Below are positions 51,006 to 55,172 of a DNA stretch of 55,172 bases, in pieces (the stretch's first letter is position 1; each line of letters starts with the position of its first letter). A program made the translations under genes and the position numbers. Under the pieces are notes generated by a model that was given only the letters and a program-made list of their open reading frames with translations, had not been told where the DNA came from and searched no databases. Origin of the DNA: Gemmatimonadota bacterium (GTDB taxonomy: Bacteria > 4572-55 > J002); contig RFFQ01000170.1 of NCBI GenBank assembly GCA_003697105.1, positions 1-55,172 of the forward strand. The letters are read 5' to 3'.

Positions 51006-51131
51006 CCCAACCAAACCTCACGACCGTGTAGAATGCGTTTTGGAGGGCTAGCCGCCCTGTAAAGCCAATATAAATAACGTATTTTACACAGGGTTCCGTC
51101 GAATGACATTTCCTTAAAAAAGGTACATCTC

Positions 51132-52046
51132 ATGCGAGTCTTTTCTCTCATAGTGATAATCATAATATTAAATATATCATCCGGTTACGCGGATTCACCT
51201 TTAACTTCCACGCCGTTTTATCAAGCGTATCAGGATGTTGATATAGTCGTTCAGGCTCGATCAAATCGGGTACTCAGTCCGGAAATTGCACAATTTTTAT
51301 CCGATCCGGCAAAGCCAATCGATGTGAAAGCGGCAATTATCAACGCTCTTGGTTGGGATATAGAGGGCACTTCCTATGCCGTTACTTACAAACAGTATCT
51401 GCAGACAAAATACAATCTTACTGATGACGCCCAATTGATGGAAAAATGTCAGGCAGACGAGTTATTCTGCTGGGGTTATCTGACAGCATTGAGTGATTAT
51501 TTCCATCCAGAGCAGGCTTTACCGCTGTTGGAAGCGGCAAAAGCCAAAAATCCCACTAGCTTGACCGTGAATCTGATCTACACCCTAACCGTCACCCAAG
51601 GGTTATCCGTTGAGGATTGGTGTGACCGCTGGGAATTACCCCGGGCAGTCGTAGAAAGCACCACCCTGACACCGGATTTACGCCAACCGGCAATCACGAT
51701 CATCATGGATTATATGCAACTTTATGAAGCCGATTGCAGTGATGACCCGTGTGCCAATGCCATGACTCAAGCGGAGATGAATGTTTGTGCGGCAGAAGCC
51801 TATGATGCCGCCGACGCAGAATTAAACCGCATTTACCAAGAAGTGCGTGCCCAATTAGATGCGGAAATGAAAGCTAAATTAACCACTGCCCAACGCGCTT
51901 GGATTGCGTTTCGGGATGCACATTGTGATTGTGAGGCATACGAATTCAGCGGCGGGACGATTTATACCGCCATTTACTATGGGTGTCTTACCGAGATGAC
52001 TGAGCGACGGATCGAGGAAATCAAGCAGTTGATCGAGGAATATTAA
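51132..52046 (+). CDS. exported protein with C-terminal LprI (DUF1311) domain
   Basis: 304 residues. Signal peptide RVFSLIVIIIILNISSGYA. The C-terminal 90 residues are the LprI/DUF1311 domain: 'MTQAEMNVCAAEAYDAADAE', 'LNRIYQEVRAQLD', 'TTAQRAWIAFRDAHCDCEAY', and a late Cys in 'YYGCLTEMTERRIEEI'; four cysteines probably pair. In Mycobacterium LprI inhibits lysozyme; other members are periplasmic with unknown roles. The N-terminal 200 residues are unrecognised, Cys-containing and helical. It precedes purC by 19 nt and may be cotranscribed, though the functions look unrelated. Confidence 0.85.
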   Translation: MRVFSLIVIIIILNISSGYADSPLTSTPFYQAYQDVDIVVQARSNRVLSPEIAQFLSDPAKPIDVKAAIINALGWDIEGTSYAVTYKQYLQTKYNLTDDAQLMEKCQADELFCWGYLTALSDYFHPEQALPLLEAAKAKNPTSLTVNLIYTLTVTQGLSVEDWCDRWELPRAVVESTTLTPDLRQPAITIIMDYMQLYEADCSDDPCANAMTQAEMNVCAAEAYDAADAELNRIYQEVRAQLDAEMKAKLTTAQRAWIAFRDAHCDCEAYEFSGGTIYTAIYYGCLTEMTERRIEEIKQLIEEY

Positions 52047-52065
52047 CTTAAACCGAGGAACGATA

Positions 52066-52785
52066 ATGAAAAAAGATTTTTTATACGAAGGTAAAGCCAA
52101 AAAATTATACACTACTGACGATCCTCACATCGTGCTAGTCATATATAAGGATGATGCGACCGCATTCAACCGCAAAAAAACCGGAACGATCCTCAACAAA
52201 GGAGTGGTGAATAACCGCATCTCAAATCACTTTTTCCAAATTTTAGCGGGTCATGGTATTCCTACCCATTTTATTGAGGAGCTTTCTGAGCGGGAAACGC
52301 TGGTCAAACGGGTGGAAATCATTCCGGCGGAAGTTATCGTTCGTAACCAAGTGGCGGGGAGCATGGCACGTCGCTTAGGATTGGAAGAAGGGCACGCTCT
52401 CGCCCATTCCACCATCGAATTTTCCTACAAGAAAGACGAGTTGGACGACCCCTTAATGGCAGATTCTTACCTCACGGCACTCAATTTATGCAGTCAGGAA
52501 GAACTGGATCAGATTAAAGGAATGGCGTTCCGAATTAATGAGATTCTACAACAGGAAATGCTCAATATCGGCATCAAATTGATCGATTTTAAATTGGAAT
52601 TTGGGCGAACCACCGCAGACGGTCAAATAGTGCTGGCGGATGAAATCTCCCCGGATACGTGCCGCTTCTGGGATGCAGAAACTCACAAAAAACTAGATAA
52701 AGACCGGTTCCGGCATGACCTAGGGGGCGTAGAAGAAGCCTATCAGGAAATGTATTACCGGCTATTGGGTAAAACCATCGGTTAA
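52066..52785 (+). CDS. purC: phosphoribosylaminoimidazole-succinocarboxamide synthase
   Basis: 239 residues. SAICAR synthase, which joins aspartate to CAIR with ATP. Signatures: LYEGKAKKLY (about 6-15), 'KDDATAFN', 'VEIIPAEVIVRNQVAGSMAR' and 'LIDFKLEFGRTTADGQIVLADEISPDT' across the metal site. CGAGGAACGATA precedes the ATG. It is next to purS. Confidence 0.97.
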   Translation: MKKDFLYEGKAKKLYTTDDPHIVLVIYKDDATAFNRKKTGTILNKGVVNNRISNHFFQILAGHGIPTHFIEELSERETLVKRVEIIPAEVIVRNQVAGSMARRLGLEEGHALAHSTIEFSYKKDELDDPLMADSYLTALNLCSQEELDQIKGMAFRINEILQQEMLNIGIKLIDFKLEFGRTTADGQIVLADEISPDTCRFWDAETHKKLDKDRFRHDLGGVEEAYQEMYYRLLGKTIG

Positions 52786-52827
52786 CGATAGCTCTAACAA
52801 ATAACGATCCTCACGAAGGGAATGGTA

Positions 52828-53079
52828 ATGGTGTTTAAAGCGAATATCAAAGTTTTACTGAAAAAATCGATTTTTGACCCGCAGGGAGCGACGATTAAGC
52901 ACTCGCTCAATACCATCGGGTTTGAGAACGCAGAAGAAGTGCGTGTCGGGAAATATCTGGAACTCAAAATCACCGCACCGGACCGGGCTACAGCGGAAAC
53001 CCAAGCCCGGGAAATGTGCGAAAAATTGCTGTATAACCCGATCATCGAAATCTATGACCTCGAAATTGTAGACATCTAA
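52828..53079 (+). CDS. purS: phosphoribosylformylglycinamidine synthase subunit PurS
   Basis: 83 residues from the ATG at 52828, with AAGG 8 nt upstream (an ATG at 52822 sits on that site). The pattern 'KVLLKKSIFDPQGATIKHSL' and 'VRVGKYLELKI' is typical. PurS links PurL and PurQ. Neither lies here: a terminator follows at once, so in this genome purS and purQ/L are separated, or lie outside the window. Confidence 0.93.
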   Translation: MVFKANIKVLLKKSIFDPQGATIKHSLNTIGFENAEEVRVGKYLELKITAPDRATAETQAREMCEKLLYNPIIEIYDLEIVDI

Positions 53080-53103
53080 ACCGCCTTATATATTCCGGTA
53101 TTA

Positions 53104-53137
53104 AAAAGCCGTCACACTGCCACTCGTGACGGCTTTT
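53104..53137. terminator. bidirectional terminator after purS
   Basis: AAAAGCCGTCAC (53104-53115) pairs with GTGACGGCTTTT (53126-53137) in a perfect 12-bp stem. Only 13 nt separate it from the next ATG at 53151. Confidence 0.9.
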
Positions 53138-53150
53138 GTATCTGATAAAT

Positions 53151-54029
53151 ATGGAAAAAATAACCAGCCGGGCTACCCGGATCACCATCCTGACAAATGC
53201 GTTGCTTTTCCTCGTCAAACTGCTGGCAGGAATCTTTGCCGGCAGTTTAGCGATTATCTCCGATGCGATGAACTCCTTCATGGATATTCTCTCATCGGTA
53301 GCCATTTGGGCGGCGGTACGGGTCTCCTACAAAGAGGCGGATTGGAATCATCCCTTTGGGCACTCACGCGCCCAGCCCGTTGCCGGATTAGTGGTCGCCG
53401 TGTTGGCAGGCGTGCTGGGGATTGAAATTCTCCAAACCGCCATTATGAATCTCATCACCGCGACGCACGATCATCAATTTAAGCTAGTACCTGTTTTGGT
53501 GTTGGTTATCTCCATCTTGAGCAAACTGTTTTTGGCGCGTTATCTGCAGCACGTGGGCACTCAGGCAGATTCTCCGGCGATTCGGGCCAGTGCCGTCGAT
53601 AGCCGCAATGATGTTCTCATTTCCAGCGTTGCCTTAATCGGATACCTGCTGGCAACCATGGGCTGGCTGGCGGTGGATGATGTCGCTGCGATGATCATCA
53701 GTGGGTTCATCATTTACGCCGGCTTTGATATCGGCAAGGAAAATTTGGACTACCTGATGGGGAGCATCCCGGCAGAAGAACACGTGGAACGGATGAAAAA
53801 ATTGATGTTAAACGTGGATGGCGTGCTCGATTTTAACGAAATCCGGGCGCACTATGTGGGGCACTTTGTCCATGTGGAAGTGCATATTGATGTTGCCAGT
53901 GAACTCACCGTCCGCGAAGCCCACGATATCGGCACCGCTGTACAAGCCCAGTTGGAAACCCTCGATATTGTGGACCGGGCATTTGTCCATATCGACCCGA
54001 TCTGCGTCACCAGAGAGGGTAAAGATTAG
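53151..54029 (+). CDS. cation diffusion facilitator (zinc/iron efflux)
   Basis: 292 residues from the ATG at 53151. Six membrane helices. The metal site lies in 'LAIISDAMNSFMDILSSV' (about 38-55) and 'AVDSRNDVLISSVAL' (about 148-162), with the interhelix motif 'WNHPFGHSRAQPVAGLVVAV'. The cytoplasmic C-terminal domain ('DGVLDFNEIRAHYVGHFVHVEVHIDVA') has His residues in place. It exports Zn2+ or Fe2+ using the proton gradient. It has no ribosome site, and the terminator of purS ends 13 nt before the start, so the promoter must overlap the hairpin or the transcript is leaderless. Confidence 0.9.
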   Translation: MEKITSRATRITILTNALLFLVKLLAGIFAGSLAIISDAMNSFMDILSSVAIWAAVRVSYKEADWNHPFGHSRAQPVAGLVVAVLAGVLGIEILQTAIMNLITATHDHQFKLVPVLVLVISILSKLFLARYLQHVGTQADSPAIRASAVDSRNDVLISSVALIGYLLATMGWLAVDDVAAMIISGFIIYAGFDIGKENLDYLMGSIPAEEHVERMKKLMLNVDGVLDFNEIRAHYVGHFVHVEVHIDVASELTVREAHDIGTAVQAQLETLDIVDRAFVHIDPICVTREGKD

Positions 54030-54053
54030 CAAGACATTACCACTATAATCCAC

Positions 54054-54083
54054 TTGACTTTTCCTGTGAATTATGAATAATAG
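54054..54083 (+). promoter_or_regulatory. weak promoter candidate before the TPR gene
   Basis: TTGACT (54054-54059) with TAATAG (54078-54083) at 18 nt. A start here would begin just inside the following hairpin. Confidence 0.35.
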
Positions 54084-54115
54084 ACCTGATAGATGGTGAT
54101 GTCAGGTCTTTTTTT
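54083..54115 (+). terminator. intrinsic terminator after the cation efflux gene
   Basis: GACCTGA (54083-54089) pairs with TCAGGTC (54102-54108), then seven T (54109-54115). It is followed 21 nt later by the TPR start. Confidence 0.8.
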
Positions 54116-54136
54116 ATAGAAAATATTGAGGTCAAC

Positions 54137-55024
54137 ATGCACACCGATCTTCACTCATTGCCAGAAAAACTCGCCTCCACAACCGGTGAAGAACGAGTCG
54201 CACTTCTGCTTGAACTCGCCAAAATCCGTTCGCGGAGTCACCACCAGCGCCAAACATGGACACAAGAAGCACTTGCGTTAGCAAAGAAATTTAATCTCCC
54301 TAAAAAAATCGGTGAGAGCTATCTGAGACTCGGCGAACTTGCCGAAGAGGTGGGTGAATATCAAAAGGCAATCTCTTATTTTCAACGGGCAGGCGACCTA
54401 TTTAAAACCGTTCCCGATTATGAGGGGCTTGCCATCAGCCATAACAAAACCGGTATTATCTATGGGCGGGAAGGGCAGTATTCCCAAGCGTGGGACTATT
54501 TTCATCAGGCGGTGCGTATCCGAAAAGCGCATCTCCACGGAAAAGGGTTAGAATACCCATACGATAATATCGGGATCGTTTATGCCGAACAAGGTGATTA
54601 TGCTCAAGCTCTAAAATTTTACCTGAAAAGCCTGAGCATAATTGAAAAAACAGGAGACCCGAAAAAGATCGCTCATTCCTATATTTTGATCGGCAACATT
54701 TACACATACCAGAACAAGTTTGAGCACGGTTTGGAGTATCATCAAAAAGCACTTGCGGTGTATGAACAAGTGGGAAACCGGTTGGGGTTGTCTGACTGCT
54801 ACATTAACATTGGTATCGCTTATCAAGGTTTGGGCGATTTAAATCGGGCACTCGAATACCATCTCAAAGCACTGGCAATTGATCAGGAGATGGCGGATAT
54901 GGGGCGGCAAACACAATCACTGAATAGTATCGGGCGTCTTTACGAAGCGTTGCAGAACCCTGAGCAGGCACTGGTATATTATCACCACACCATCGTCGAG
55001 CCGTACGGCAATATCGCACGCTGA
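54137..55024 (+). CDS. TPR protein, probably truncated at its 3' end
   Basis: 295 residues. The ATG at 54137 follows weak GAGGTC. TPRs cover residues about 55-290, many with the 'G-x-x-Y-x-x-A-L-x-Y-x-x-K-A-L' pattern (LEYHLKALAIDQEMADMGRQ). The last residues, 'HHTIVEPYGNIAR', break the pattern. Past the stop another frame reads RTLKQQMSEREAALINL, like a coiled coil that normally follows such TPRs, and transposase-like sequence begins at about 55041. So the gene seems to be broken by a frameshift and an insertion. It resembles the TPR part of the kinase at 3010-4902 and could once have been a longer signalling protein. Confidence 0.75.
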   Translation: MHTDLHSLPEKLASTTGEERVALLLELAKIRSRSHHQRQTWTQEALALAKKFNLPKKIGESYLRLGELAEEVGEYQKAISYFQRAGDLFKTVPDYEGLAISHNKTGIIYGREGQYSQAWDYFHQAVRIRKAHLHGKGLEYPYDNIGIVYAEQGDYAQALKFYLKSLSIIEKTGDPKKIAHSYILIGNIYTYQNKFEHGLEYHQKALAVYEQVGNRLGLSDCYINIGIAYQGLGDLNRALEYHLKALAIDQEMADMGRQTQSLNSIGRLYEALQNPEQALVYYHHTIVEPYGNIAR

Positions 55025-55040
55025 AACAGCAGATGTCTGA

Positions 55041-55172
55041 ACGGGAGGCGGCACTCATCAATTTGAGACCTTTTTGAATGAGCGTCACATTGAACATGAT
55101 CTGATTACCCCGTACTATCCCGAAAGCAATGGCAAGGTCGAAGCCTTGATCAAAATCATCAACCGCGAATGC
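55041..55172 (+). pseudogene. transposase integrase-core fragment, cut by window end
   Basis: Reading 55041 onward gives 'TGGGTHQFETFLNERHIEH', then 'DLITPYYPESNGKVEALIKI' and 'INREC'. This matches the C-terminal part of rve-type transposases: (D)NGT.F...FL.E..I.H....PY.PE.NGKVE...K....EC. There is no N-terminal part upstream; it follows a stop at 55038-55040, where a TPR gene ends. The element may be a relic, or the end of an IS whose other end lies beyond the window. The exact family (IS481-like) is a guess. Confidence 0.7.

Noticed and set aside
51006-51131. Purine or other known riboswitch before the LprI/purC genes
   Set aside because: The leader has short inverted repeats but none of the conserved cores I know.
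1-55172. tRNA or rRNA genes
   Set aside because: No cloverleaf or conserved rRNA stretch noticed on either strand; a tRNAscan run would confirm.

Overview
The window reads as a contiguous chromosome segment of an uncultured, Gram-negative-type bacterium. It is dense with genes, of moderate GC, and has no rRNA, tRNA, phage or CRISPR. An outer membrane is implied by two lipoproteins, an OmpA-family protein and a predicted beta-barrel. Bacillithiol genes, TPR/PEGA/FHA signalling proteins, type IV pilins and EtfAB resemble FCB-group or related candidate phyla (KSB1, Calditrichota, Zixibacteria, KSB3). I cannot fix the lineage from sequence alone.

Layout. 1-2240: a four-helix-bundle (S23-type) gene and recJ on the minus strand. 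2386-6529: an unknown small protein, a soluble TPR histidine kinase, a coupled pair of unknowns (one a membrane coiled coil) and a hexapeptide acyltransferase. 6556-10393: pyrB-pyrI-purK-purE, then an XRE-cupin regulator with a probable operator at its promoter. 10484-12670: glgX. 12727-15483: a decayed DUF6398/zinc-ribbon gene, then three tightly packed genes (membrane winged helix, double zf-TFIIB, double Nfu-N-like). 15610-22189: a pseudokinase with PEGA repeats, an FHA-GAF-cyclase and a beta-barrel candidate. 22258-24233: an OmpA lipoprotein pair and, divergently, a candidate small RNA with its own promoter and terminator. 24232-31151 (minus): SDR, methyltransferase, bshC, bshB1, bshA, polX, i.e. 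a complete bacillithiol pathway with a methyltransferase that may make N-methyl-bacillithiol. 31436-31759: thioredoxin. 31817-41652 (minus): pilin, second pilin-like protein, STT3/AglB-like oligosaccharyltransferase, WbqC, GT2, two sulfotransferases, methyltransferase, flippase-like membrane protein and a WecE-type aminotransferase. 41894-47919: a VWA membrane protein, a large TPR protein, an exported LPP20-like protein and a 4-TM protein. 48008-49754: etfB-etfA. 49852-50960: two gene remnants head to head. 51132-54029: LprI-domain protein, purC, purS, cation efflux. 54137-55172: a TPR gene ending at a transposase remnant.

The most interesting system is the minus-strand block 31817-41652. A pilin gene with a sigma-54-type promoter is followed by an archaeal-like oligosaccharyltransferase and a set of glycan-building and sulfating enzymes. 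The pilin itself carries an extended bacterial N-glycosylation sequon (D-S-N-A-T). This suggests a pilin N-glycosylation island making a sulfated, amino-sugar-containing glycan. Other notable items are the small RNA at 24142-24233, the methyltransferase-bshC-bshB1-bshA operon, the pseudokinase, and short tandem-repeat arrays that sit directly against start codons. Several promoters share the form TTGACA-N17-TATTCT or a close relative.
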